Source of the DNA: an uncultured Clostridia bacterium | Lineage (GTDB): Bacteria; Bacillota; Clostridia; Oscillospirales; Ruminococcaceae | DNA: 64,000 bases | Assembly: GCA_947632025.1 (NCBI GenBank) | Contig: CANRNN010000001.1 | Coordinates: 248,001 to 312,000 of the forward strand | Direction of reading: 5' to 3' | Part shown: positions 53,945 to 63,214 of the stretch, in pieces | How the letters are laid out: each line of letters starts with the position of its first letter | Numbering within the stretch: position 1 is the first letter of the stretch | Notes under the pieces: generated by a model | What the model saw: only the letters and a program-made list of their open reading frames with translations | Told to the model about the DNA's origin: nothing | Databases searched by the model: none | Translations under genes and position numbers: made by a program

Positions 53945-55576
53945 TCACAGGATCGTCTTTTCAAATTCGGGAACGGCGACGTCAAGCAGGAACGGTTTGT
54001 CCGACTTAAGCATTTTTTGTATTCCCTCGGCGGCGCTCTCCTCGCTGTCGACGAGCATAGACTCTATGCCGTAGGCTTCAGCTATCTTCGTGAAATCGGG
54101 GCTTCCGTCGAGCGATACCGCTATAAGTCTGTTGCCGTAAGCTCGCTCCTGAACCTCTCTTACCATTCCGAGCCAGCGGTTGCGCATTACTATTATTTTC
54201 ACGTTTATCCCGTGCTGAACAGCGGTAGCTATCTCGTTCATCTGCATCTGGAACGAGCCGTCGCCGCAGACTGCCACGACGCAAGCCTCGCTGTCGGCGC
54301 ATTTCGCGCCTATAGCCGCGGGCAGCGAATAGCCCATTGTTCCCATACCGCCCGAAGTCAGGAATCTTCCGTCCTTAAGCGAGATATTTGCTGCCGTCCA
54401 GATCTGATTCTGTCCGACGTCCGCGACCACGACGGAATGTGCAGGAAGCTGTCTGTCAAGCTCGCAGATAAAGGACTTTGGATTGACAAAACCCTTTTCT
54501 GCAGGTTCAGTTGGAAGCTCTCCCCTGCGTTCGTCGAGGGTATGCAGCCAATCCGCATGAGAAAACGCCCCCTGCTCGGCTATGACAGCGTCGAGCTGTT
54601 CGGTAAGCTGCTCCAGCACAAGCGTGATATCCCCGACTATAGGAACATTTGCCTCGATATTTTTGCCTATCTCGGCGGGGTCAATATCTATATGGACGAC
54701 TGTGAAATTTTTCCGCTGTTCCATTGCAGCGATAGCGCGGTCACCGACTCTCGCCCCGAACAAAAACAGCGCGTCGCACTGATTTACGGCGTAATTCGCG
54801 GCTTTTTTGCCGTGCATACCCATCATTCCGAAATAAAGCCCGCTGTCGGACGGCATAGCGCCCAATCCCATCATGGTTGAAACCACGGGGATATCGGCTT
54901 TTTTTGCGAACTCACGCATAAGCGCTGCGCCGTTTCCCGTAAAAAGACCGCCGCCCGCGCAGATAAGCGGTCGTTTGGATTCTTTAAGGACGTTTATGGC
55001 TCGCTTTATCTGGAAGCCGTTGCCTTTTGTACTCGGACGATAGGAGCGTATATCCACCGTTTCGGGGTACTCGAAATCTATCTCCGACTGCTGCACATCA
55101 AACGGAACATCTATAAGCACGGGACCTCTTCTGCCTGTGCCCGCGATATAAAATGCTCTCTTGAACACCTCTGCGGTATCCTCAGGGCGCTTTAACAGGT
55201 AACTATGCTTTACAAACGGCTCGGCGGAGCCTGTGATATCCGCCTCCTGAAACACGTCACGACCTATCTGCTCGGAGTTCACCTGACCTGTGATTATCAC
55301 CATCGGCACGGAATCCATATACGCCGTCGCTATCGCGGTTATAAGGTTCAGCGCGCCCGGACCGCTTGTTGCTACGCAGACCGCGGGCTTTCCCGTAATT
55401 CTTGCGTAGCCGGAAGCTGCGTGACCCGCGTTCACCTCGTGGCGGACGAGTATATGTTTTATATCCGACTTATATAATTCATCGTAAAAAGGGCAAATTG
55501 CCGCGCCGGGGTATCCGAATAGGACGGAGATCCCCTCTGCTTTCAGGCATTCTGTCATGGCACGCGCAACTGTCAT
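53945..55576 (-). CDS. ilvB: Acetolactate synthase large subunit, biosynthetic type (second copy)
   Basis: The ATG at 55576 is used; a TTG four codons upstream (55588) has a better-spaced GGGAAG and is possible. The 543-residue protein has the catalytic glutamate in RHEVNAGHAASGYAR, SGPGALNLITAIATAYMDS, FQEADITG and the ThDP/Mg motif GDGSFQMQMNEIATA. The Gln usually after the catalytic Glu is Val here. With ilvH and ilvC it forms a complete three-gene branched-chain operon behind a consensus promoter at 55628-55656. The first AHAS differs in motif wording, so the two are diverged paralogues. Confidence 0.92.
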   Translation of the reverse strand: MTVARAMTECLKAEGISVLFGYPGAAICPFYDELYKSDIKHILVRHEVNAGHAASGYARITGKPAVCVATSGPGALNLITAIATAYMDSVPMVIITGQVNSEQIGRDVFQEADITGSAEPFVKHSYLLKRPEDTAEVFKRAFYIAGTGRRGPVLIDVPFDVQQSEIDFEYPETVDIRSYRPSTKGNGFQIKRAINVLKESKRPLICAGGGLFTGNGAALMREFAKKADIPVVSTMMGLGAMPSDSGLYFGMMGMHGKKAANYAVNQCDALFLFGARVGDRAIAAMEQRKNFTVVHIDIDPAEIGKNIEANVPIVGDITLVLEQLTEQLDAVIAEQGAFSHADWLHTLDERRGELPTEPAEKGFVNPKSFICELDRQLPAHSVVVADVGQNQIWTAANISLKDGRFLTSGGMGTMGYSLPAAIGAKCADSEACVVAVCGDGSFQMQMNEIATAVQHGINVKIIVMRNRWLGMVREVQERAYGNRLIAVSLDGSPDFTKIAEAYGIESMLVDSEESAAEGIQKMLKSDKPFLLDVAVPEFEKTIL

Positions 55577-55627
55577 ACGTTCGCTCAACAAAGATCTTCC
55601 CTTCAAATATTTTGCAATACATTTTAT

Positions 55628-55656
55628 ATTATAACAATTCTTCTTAATAATGTCAA
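55628..55656 (-). promoter_or_regulatory. Promoter of ilvB-ilvH-ilvC
   Basis: On the minus strand TTGACA (55656-55651) and TATAAT (55633-55628) are 17 bases apart, about 52 bases upstream of the ATG. There is no room for a T-box leader. Confidence 0.9.
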
Positions 55657-55693
55657 GCGGGATTTTCAATTTTTAACGATTTTTACTAAAAAA

Positions 55694-55718
55694 AGCGGCA
55701 GTGAAAGCCACTGCCGCT
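55694..55718 (-). terminator. Terminator after the M23 peptidase gene
   Basis: AGCGGCAGTG and CACTGCCGCT form a perfect 10-bp stem with a 5-base loop, followed on the minus strand by seven Ts. It separates the peptidase gene from the ilv operon promoter. Confidence 0.92.
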
Positions 55719-55740
55719 TAATTTTTTATTCAAATTTTCA

Positions 55741-57135
55741 TTAAAAGACGTACTTATACGAATAATTGAACGGGTTTACGGCAACGCCGTTTTCGCGTAC
55801 CTCGAAATGGAGATGGAAGCCCGTAGACCAGCCTGTCGAGCCTACCTTGCCGATAACGTCGCCTTGATTTACAAATTGCCCGACGGAAACGTTTATTGAT
55901 CCGCAATGAGCGTACAGTGTTGAAAGTTTTCCGCCATGGTCTATGATTATGTAGTTTCCGTAACCGCCGCCGCAGGGGTCCCTATAGTCTTTGCCGTAAT
56001 TCTCCTTGCAGGTGTTTGAAACCACGATAACCGTTCCAGACTGCGCCGCGTGAATAGGCTGATCCTGTATGCCGGGGTTCTTGGCGATGTCTATTCCTCT
56101 GTGCTGACCGCCGCGCCACGGATCATAACCGAAAGGGGTGGTTATTCTCTGGAATTCCGAAGCCAACGGCCAGATAAAACCGTCGGAAAACTGTGTGGTA
56201 TTGCCCGACTGTTTCTGGCGGATAAGGGCTTCTATTTCCGCGTTCAGCTCTTCAAGCATAGCGTCGCCCTCGGCGTTCTGAGCGGAAAGCGAATTCACCT
56301 TGCTCTGCAATCCGGAATTCTGTGCTACCAGGTTGTTCAGATACTTTGTTTTTTCGGCGGCGTCGCTTGCAAGCTTTGCCTTTTCGGCTTCAAGAGCCGC
56401 TTCCTGATCCTCAAGATTTTTCTTTTCGGCTTCAAGGTTCTGTTTTTCGGAATTAAGCCGGTCTATTTCGGCGTTCATAGCGTCGATAAGGGTTTCCTGA
56501 GCCTTTATCGAATCCTGAAGCTCTTTCATAAACTTGACATTCTGACCGCTTATATTCCGCACCACGTCGGAATAAACGAAAAAGCTGTACCAATCGTCCG
56601 AGCCGTTAAGTATCGGTAACGTGCTTGAAGCGTCGTTCATGTACATAACTCTCGCAAGCTTCGCGAATTTTTCGAGATTTGCCTTATTCTGGGCTTCAAG
56701 CTCCGTTACTTCGGCTTCCTGTTTTTCTATCTCGGCTTCGGTATCCGCGATAGTCTGAGAAATATTTTCGATATCAATGCGCTTTTGTGATATCTCGCCG
56801 AGCTTTACGTCGATAAGCTGACCGCGCAGCTGCATTTCGGCGTTAATGCCGTCTATCTGCTCCTCAACAAGTTTTATAGCCTCTTTATTTGACTTGATAT
56901 CCCCGCCCAGAGCCTCTATTTGTTTTTTACGGGCTTCGTTTTCCTGCTGTTGTTTTTCGTACTGTTCCTGAAGCTGTTGTATACGGTCGTCTATGGCGCT
57001 TGACGCGGAAACGCTATCGGAGGGCGCTCCCATACTCAATACGATAGATCCTGCGCACAAGACCGCCGCGCAGATCCTAAGACCCGTTGACAGGCATACT
57101 TTTTTAATTTTCCCCATAAATTTAATATTCCCCAT
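55741..57135 (-). CDS. Murein hydrolase activator/M23 endopeptidase with coiled coil
   Basis: The 464-residue protein is exported (hydrophobic signal about residues 18-45, ending SDSVSA). A long coiled coil fills about residues 48-330, followed by an M23 (LytM) domain with GYDPWRGGQHRGIDIA, GGGYGNYIIIDHGG and HLHFEVREN. The zinc ligands H, D and HxH of M23 enzymes are present, so it is probably an active endopeptidase, unlike the degenerate EnvC. This EnvC/CwlO-like layout suggests a role in cell-wall growth or daughter cell separation. It is expressed alone. Confidence 0.92.
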   Translation of the reverse strand: MGNIKFMGKIKKVCLSTGLRICAAVLCAGSIVLSMGAPSDSVSASSAIDDRIQQLQEQYEKQQQENEARKKQIEALGGDIKSNKEAIKLVEEQIDGINAEMQLRGQLIDVKLGEISQKRIDIENISQTIADTEAEIEKQEAEVTELEAQNKANLEKFAKLARVMYMNDASSTLPILNGSDDWYSFFVYSDVVRNISGQNVKFMKELQDSIKAQETLIDAMNAEIDRLNSEKQNLEAEKKNLEDQEAALEAEKAKLASDAAEKTKYLNNLVAQNSGLQSKVNSLSAQNAEGDAMLEELNAEIEALIRQKQSGNTTQFSDGFIWPLASEFQRITTPFGYDPWRGGQHRGIDIAKNPGIQDQPIHAAQSGTVIVVSNTCKENYGKDYRDPCGGGYGNYIIIDHGGKLSTLYAHCGSINVSVGQFVNQGDVIGKVGSTGWSTGFHLHFEVRENGVAVNPFNYSYKYVF

Positions 57136-57192
57136 AAGTTCGCCTCATTTCAAAAAATCCCCTTATTCTTCCCACGGGAAGATACTACTTTA

Positions 57193-57221
57193 ATTATAAC
57201 CGATTATTCCGACGTTGTCAA
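57193..57221 (-). promoter_or_regulatory. Promoter of the M23 peptidase gene
   Basis: On the minus strand TTGACA (57221-57216) and TATAAT (57198-57193) are 17 bases apart. Confidence 0.88.
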
Positions 57222-57254
57222 GGGGGTAAATGTGAAATTTCTATGAAATTCTAC

Positions 57255-57282
57255 AAAAAACGCGGGAGAAAGATCTCCCGCG
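57255..57282 (-). terminator. Terminator after gdhA
   Basis: CGCGGGAGA (57261-57269) and TCTCCCGCG (57274-57282) form a perfect 9-bp stem, followed on the minus strand by six Ts. Confidence 0.93.
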
Positions 57283-57347
57283 CTGTCTTATAAAACACAA
57301 ATTTATGTTATATGTTAATTTATAATTCGGTTTTCTGACGTTCCGAA

Positions 57348-59027
<1,680 letters not shown>

Positions 59028-59056
59028 TTGAAATTTCGTGAAGAATATGGTAAAAT
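59028..59056 (+). promoter_or_regulatory. Promoter of the DUF2798-like gene
   Basis: TTGAAA (59028-59033) and TAAAAT (59051-59056) are 17 bases apart with TATGG before the -10. Confidence 0.6.
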
Positions 59057-59096
59057 TTATATGTTGACAAAAAAAGTACGAGAAAAGGAGATCTTT

Positions 59097-59666
59097 ATGC
59101 CAAAAACAAAATTTCAGAGAATGGTCTTTGCGTTTATCACGGTGGTCATTACGGTACACGCGTATGTGTTCTACAGTCTGTATGTGATAAACGGCAATAC
59201 GTTCATGCAGCTTACGGGAGAGCCGTCCGTGCTTGCGGCGATACGCGCAATGGGCGGTGTTTCGGTGCTTGGAAAGGCTGTGCCCATCTGGGGAGTGATA
59301 CTTATCGAATTCGCCCTGGCGTACACACTTGAGGTAACAGTGGGAAGCCCGCTGTCGTTCAGACTAGTATGCAGAGTCTTTAAGCCCGACGAGGTACACC
59401 CTGCTGTTTTTGAAACGGCGATAATCACGGCTACGGTGGGGATAATGTGTCCCGCCATGAGCTTTCTTGCCGCGATACTTTATTACCCTTACGGAGCGGC
59501 AACGTTCAGCGTGCTGACGCTTCTGGCAAACTGGCTGAAGCTTGTCTGCTTTAATCTGCCGTTTGCGTTCTTCTCACAGCTGATGTTTATTCAGCCGTTT
59601 GTGAGAACGGTTTTCAAGGCGATATTCGTCCGCAAAGCCGAGGCGGTTCCGGAAGAAGCAAAGTGA
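59097..59666 (+). CDS. DUF2798-like membrane protein
   Basis: I start at the ATG at 59097 with AAAGGAG 7 bases upstream. The 189-residue protein begins MPKTKFQRMVFAFITV and has four hydrophobic segments (about residues 9-27, 56-78, 112-134, 140-165). This start and the paired-helix pattern resemble DUF2798 proteins, which I recognise only by pattern. The C-terminus is charged and cytoplasmic. Function unknown. It is transcribed alone. Confidence 0.7.
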   Translation: MPKTKFQRMVFAFITVVITVHAYVFYSLYVINGNTFMQLTGEPSVLAAIRAMGGVSVLGKAVPIWGVILIEFALAYTLEVTVGSPLSFRLVCRVFKPDEVHPAVFETAIITATVGIMCPAMSFLAAILYYPYGAATFSVLTLLANWLKLVCFNLPFAFFSQLMFIQPFVRTVFKAIFVRKAEAVPEEAK

Positions 59667-59682
59667 CCCGCACAGATAAAAC

Positions 59683-59711
59683 AAGGCGTTCCGAACGGAG
59701 CGCCTTTTTAT
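59683..59711 (+). terminator. Terminator after the DUF2798-like gene
   Basis: AAGGCG (59683-59688) and CGCCTT (59701-59706) close a stem with further TCC/GGA pairing inside, followed by a T-run. Confidence 0.88.
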
Positions 59712-59747
59712 TGCCGAAAAAATCATAAAATCTTAAGAAATGCCCGC

Positions 59748-59776
59748 TTGACATAGCCTTTTTAATTTGTTATAAT
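59748..59776 (+). promoter_or_regulatory. Promoter of the VanZ-like gene
   Basis: TTGACA (59748-59753) and TATAAT (59771-59776) are 17 bases apart, about 22 bases before the ATG, so the leader is very short. Confidence 0.85.
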
Positions 59777-59798
59777 AAAAAACAAATGGGGGATTTTT

Positions 59799-60449
59799 AT
59801 GGGAAATTTTTATGTATTTCTTAAAATTCATTTCGGAAGTCTTGCGGACTTGATTTTCTATCTGCCGCCTTTGATAGCGGCGGGAATTATTTTCTGGTTT
59901 GCGAGAGCGATAATACAGAAAATTAAACTCCGCGATAATTATAAACCGGCGAGGAAAGCGGCAATACTTCACGAAATAATTTTAACGCTGTTTTTCTGCT
60001 GGTGCGCGTTTATTTTCTGCGCGCTTCTGGCGGATTCGTACCTGCACCCGTTTCTCGCAAAGCTCTACGACGGGCTAAATCCGTTTAAGGGAACGGAGTT
60101 TCGCTTTTCAATCGGTTTCCAACCGAATTTTGTGCCGTCGATATTCCGCGACCGGGAGTATTTTGACCTCGAACATATGCTCTTAAATGCAGTGCTGTTT
60201 ATGCCGTTTGGGGTGCTGCTGCCGTTTTTAATGAAAAAGGCGACAATACTAAATGTTACCTTGCTCGGCTTTGCAATAAGCTTTTTTGTGGAATTCGTAC
60301 AGCACTTTGTGGGGCGCGAATCTGATATTGACGATTTGATAGCGAATACCCTCGGAGCATTTTTAGGGTGTCTGATTTTTATGATGATTAGAAAGCTTTT
60401 CCCGAAATTCACGGAAATGTGCAGGACGACTGTTAAACACAATAAATAA
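59799..60449 (+). CDS. VanZ-like family membrane protein
   Basis: The 216-residue protein has several membrane helices and the VanZ-like signature: EHMLLNAVLFMPFGVLLPFL, then FAISFFVEFVQHFVGRESDIDDLIANTLGAFLG. VanZ itself gives low-level teicoplanin resistance, but most VanZ-like proteins in Firmicutes are not resistance genes; nothing here (no vanHAX genes) suggests resistance. A GGGGG ribosome site is just upstream. Confidence 0.85.
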   Translation: MGNFYVFLKIHFGSLADLIFYLPPLIAAGIIFWFARAIIQKIKLRDNYKPARKAAILHEIILTLFFCWCAFIFCALLADSYLHPFLAKLYDGLNPFKGTEFRFSIGFQPNFVPSIFRDREYFDLEHMLLNAVLFMPFGVLLPFLMKKATILNVTLLGFAISFFVEFVQHFVGRESDIDDLIANTLGAFLGCLIFMMIRKLFPKFTEMCRTTVKHNK

Positions 60450-60454
60450 AAATT

Positions 60455-60478
60455 ATCCCGCTTGAAAACAAGCGGGAT
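60455..60478. terminator. Bidirectional terminator
   Basis: ATCCCGCTTG and CAAGCGGGAT form a perfect 10-bp stem with an AAAA loop, followed by TTTTT on the plus strand and A-rich sequence on the other side, between convergent genes. Confidence 0.93.
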
Positions 60479-60482
60479 TTTT

Positions 60483-61142
60483 TCAGCCTGACATAGGCAA
60501 TATCCTGACGTTTGATTTTGTGAATTTTACTTTGCTCTGCCAAAAGCAAAACGCCGACGATAATACCGCCGACAGCGCGAACGCCGAAATTGCCGCTCCC
60601 AGAGGAATGTTAAAGCCCTCGGACTTTAGCTTCTGCGGCAAAAGCTCTGAAGCGCCGATAACAGGCAAAACCACTAGATACACTACGGACAGTCCGCCAA
60701 GCTGAACATTTTCAAAAAGCGTACTCACTAAAAGCGTTAAAAAGCAGATAACCGCGCCTATTATCAGCGTGTCGGAAAATTCGCGCACGCCGCACCCGCG
60801 CACTCCCAGAAAAACCATATAACCACCCATTAAAACAAGCGGCAGACCATAGCACATAATTATCTGCAAAATCGGCAGCGACCGCGTGAAAAGCTCCCGC
60901 GAAATCGGCAGAGCGCGAACCGCTTTATTACCGTTAAGCTCCAACGACAATAATACCATAACAATACACTCCAACGACGCCGGAACAAAAAACAGAGCCA
61001 TTTTCGGATAGAGATATTCGTCGCTTCCGAACGGCTCGCTGAGGACATAAGGCAAAGCTGAAAACGCCGCGAAAGCTGCCGCGGAAATCCACGCCAATTT
61101 TTGCATTTTAAGCGAATTTAACAGATATTTAAGTCCCGTCAT
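60483..61142 (-). CDS. Predicted ABC transporter membrane subunit (second)
   Basis: I start at the ATG at 61142, overlapping the stop codon of the upstream membrane gene (ATGA) and preceded by AAAGGAG. The 219-residue protein has six hydrophobic segments but no named domain I recognise. Its position as the last gene after a GntR regulator, an ATPase and another membrane protein makes it a probable ABC-2-type permease half. Substrate unknown. Confidence 0.75.
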   Translation of the reverse strand: MTGLKYLLNSLKMQKLAWISAAAFAAFSALPYVLSEPFGSDEYLYPKMALFFVPASLECIVMVLLSLELNGNKAVRALPISRELFTRSLPILQIIMCYGLPLVLMGGYMVFLGVRGCGVREFSDTLIIGAVICFLTLLVSTLFENVQLGGLSVVYLVVLPVIGASELLPQKLKSEGFNIPLGAAISAFALSAVLSSAFCFWQSKVKFTKSNVRILPMSG

Positions 61143-61777
61143 TTTTTCTGCTCCTTTCCCGTGAATTTTTTTGAATTTGTCAGAACATACACGAGAGATA
61201 CGGCGTAGACTGCCGCGCAAATGACAAGCGTGTACAGCACAACTGCATTAGGGACGGTGAATTCCCGCTCACCGAAAAAGCCGACAATCCCGCCCGCAAA
61301 TCCAATTGTCATCATAAGCAAAACGAGTTTTACAACATAATTTTCGATATACTGAACAAAATTCATTATCGACAAAAATACCACGGAAAGAACAACGCTG
61401 AACATCAGCATAAGCGTACTTTCGAGGTAAAACGAGCCAACCACTGCGATAAACGCCGTGCCGAGCAGGGAGATTATATTACCGCCGAGCACGGCGCGGC
61501 GGAAATGCTTTTCGGCGTTCGGCAGAGAGCGGAAGAATTTGTACCCGAAACCGGCATTGGCGGAATTTGCAAGCATAGTTCCGTTAAGCGCGATACACGA
61601 CAAAACGCACGGGATCACCATATGCTGAACCCCGACGAAACCGCTCAAAAAATCCTCGAACGCGGCGATATTTTTGAGCGTAAAACCGCACGCTGCAACC
61701 ACTGCGAACCACGCGGCGAGGATTATATGTCTTCGGTTTCCGAATGAAAAAAGTTTATACGAACGCAGAATTTTCAT
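61139..61777 (-). CDS. Predicted ABC transporter membrane subunit (first)
   Basis: The 212-residue protein has six hydrophobic segments and overlaps both neighbours by 4 bases (ATPase gene before, second membrane gene after). No clear family motif is visible, apart from the general ABC-2 permease layout with a charged N-terminus (MKILRSYKLFSFGNRRH). Together with the next gene it would form the membrane channel of the YtrA-controlled exporter. Confidence 0.75.
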   Translation of the reverse strand: MKILRSYKLFSFGNRRHIILAAWFAVVAACGFTLKNIAAFEDFLSGFVGVQHMVIPCVLSCIALNGTMLANSANAGFGYKFFRSLPNAEKHFRRAVLGGNIISLLGTAFIAVVGSFYLESTLMLMFSVVLSVVFLSIMNFVQYIENYVVKLVLLMMTIGFAGGIVGFFGEREFTVPNAVVLYTLVICAAVYAVSLVYVLTNSKKFTGKEQKK

Positions 61778-62658
61778 CGTTTCCCCTCCGCGTATTTCAG
61801 CAGTCCCACCGAGAGCGTCTGCAAAGTCGGGCGTTCAGTCACCGCGCCCAAAGCTTTCAGTTTATCGGAATTTTCCGCTTTCGCAAGTCCCTCAAACGTA
61901 GATGAATTCGCGCTGTACGACAACAGCAGTTCCTTTGCTGCGGGAAAGTTTTCGGGGTCGCCGCGGGCTATTATGTATTTTTCTTTAAGGTCGTCCACAA
62001 ATCCTGTTTCGAGAATTTTTCCGTTGTCCATAAAAACGGCGTAATCGGTGGCGTTTTCCATATCGGCAATATTGTGCGTCGAAAAGATTATTGATTTTTC
62101 TCCGTCGCCGCGGTCGAGATATTCGCGGAATTTATCGCACAGCCTGTCGCGCATTAACGGGTCGAGGGAGCTTCCCGGCTCGTCGAGAATAAGAACGTCT
62201 GTTTCCCGCGCGAAAACCGCCGCGAGAGCCGTTCTCATACGGTTTCCGTCGGAGAGTTTGTACATCGGGAGCTGTTTTTTTGCCGGATGCGAATCAACGC
62301 CCAGTTCATCGCAAATCCGCACGAATTTTTCGCGGTCAAAATTCTTGTACGCTATCTCAAACGAGGACACGATATTTTTCGGCTTCCAGTTTGTCGGAAA
62401 AAATCCCGACGCGGCACAATATCCCACCCGCTCGCGAATTTCGGGAGAATCGGGGTCGTCGCTTTCGCCGAAATAATTTATCTTCCCCGCAGACGCGTGG
62501 ATAACTCCGCACATAAGGTCGATAAGCGTTGTTTTGCCCGCGCCGTTCGCGCCGATAAGAGCAGTGGAAAATCCCTTCGGTATGCCGAAATTAAGCTCAC
62601 CGAGCGTGAATTTCCCGTATATCTTTTTAAGTCCCGAAACAGAAATGATATCTTCCAT
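61774..62658 (-). CDS. ABC transporter ATP-binding protein
   Basis: The 294-residue protein has Walker A GANGAGKTT (about 36-44), Walker B VLILDEPGSSLD and the H-loop FSTHNI. The ABC signature is unusual: YKLSDGNRMR in place of LSGGQ, and the Q-loop region reads CAASGFFP. Such degenerate signatures are common among ATPases of YtrB type. It starts 8 bases after the GntR regulator gene and overlaps the membrane gene, so all four genes form one operon. Confidence 0.9.
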   Translation of the reverse strand: MEDIISVSGLKKIYGKFTLGELNFGIPKGFSTALIGANGAGKTTLIDLMCGVIHASAGKINYFGESDDPDSPEIRERVGYCAASGFFPTNWKPKNIVSSFEIAYKNFDREKFVRICDELGVDSHPAKKQLPMYKLSDGNRMRTALAAVFARETDVLILDEPGSSLDPLMRDRLCDKFREYLDRGDGEKSIIFSTHNIADMENATDYAVFMDNGKILETGFVDDLKEKYIIARGDPENFPAAKELLLSYSANSSTFEGLAKAENSDKLKALGAVTERPTLQTLSVGLLKYAEGKR

Positions 62659-62666
62659 AATTCCTC

Positions 62667-63032
62667 CTAAACCTCATAAAGCACATCTATCATTTTTACA
62701 AGCTCCTCACGGGAGATTCCGCAAAGTCTTGCCGCCTCCATGGCGTTCTGCAAATGCTGTTCGAGCAGGCGCAGATGCTGCTCTCTTACCATTTCCGTAT
62801 CCTGCGGATTTACAACATAGCCCTTTCCCTGCACCGCCGAGATAAGTCCCTCCTCGGTCATAAGTTCGTATGCCTTCATAGTAGTTATAACGCTTATTTT
62901 CAAGTCCCTAGCAAGCCCGCGTATTGACGGCAGAAAGTCCCCCTCGGATATTTCGCCGCTCATTATCTTTTCCTTAAACTGTGCCGCTATTTGTTTATAG
63001 ATCGGCACATCGCTGTTCTGCACGATTTTCAT
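62667..63032 (-). CDS. GntR family regulator, YtrA subfamily
   Basis: The 121-residue protein has the GntR winged helix at its N-terminus (PIYKQIAAQFKEKIMSGEISEGDFLPSIRGLARDLKISVITTMKAYELMTEEGLI) and only a short C-terminal helix pair, the YtrA type. YtrA-type regulators control adjacent ABC transporters and respond to cell-wall antibiotics in some species. The palindrome at 63068-63081 covers its own -10 box, so it should repress its own operon. Confidence 0.93.
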   Translation of the reverse strand: MKIVQNSDVPIYKQIAAQFKEKIMSGEISEGDFLPSIRGLARDLKISVITTMKAYELMTEEGLISAVQGKGYVVNPQDTEMVREQHLRLLEQHLQNAMEAARLCGISREELVKMIDVLYEV

Positions 63033-63067
63033 TACAGCACCTCCGCAGCTGTTTATATGTTATATAT

Positions 63068-63098
63068 ACAGTATATACTGTTTATCATCTTTTGTCAA
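63068..63098 (-). promoter_or_regulatory. YtrA-operon promoter with overlapping operator palindrome
   Basis: On the minus strand TTGACA (63098-63093) and TATACT (63075-63070) are 17 bases apart. The perfect 14-base palindrome ACAGTATATACTGT (63068-63081) includes the -10, so a bound GntR dimer would block RNA polymerase. Further ATATAC half-words flank it. Confidence 0.85.
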
Positions 63099-63130
63099 GG
63101 GGGTTTTTGATTTTTTTTGAATTAAATTTG

Positions 63131-63159
63131 TTGACAAAGGGCGTTTGGTGTGGTATAAT
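63131..63159 (+). promoter_or_regulatory. Promoter of the TIR-domain gene
   Basis: TTGACA (63131-63136) and TATAAT (63154-63159) are 17 bases apart with TGTGG before the -10. The sequence TTGACAAAGGGCG at the -35 is identical to that of the rplJ promoter, so this gene is probably strongly expressed. Confidence 0.88.
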
Positions 63160-63214
63160 AAGGTATGGTATAGGTTTTTGTACTTTTTATCTTTTTATTA
63201 TTCGGAGGAAAAAT

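Noticed and set aside
59799-60449. Teicoplanin resistance by VanZ
   Set aside because: VanZ-like proteins are widespread and no vanHAX genes are present; resistance is not supported.
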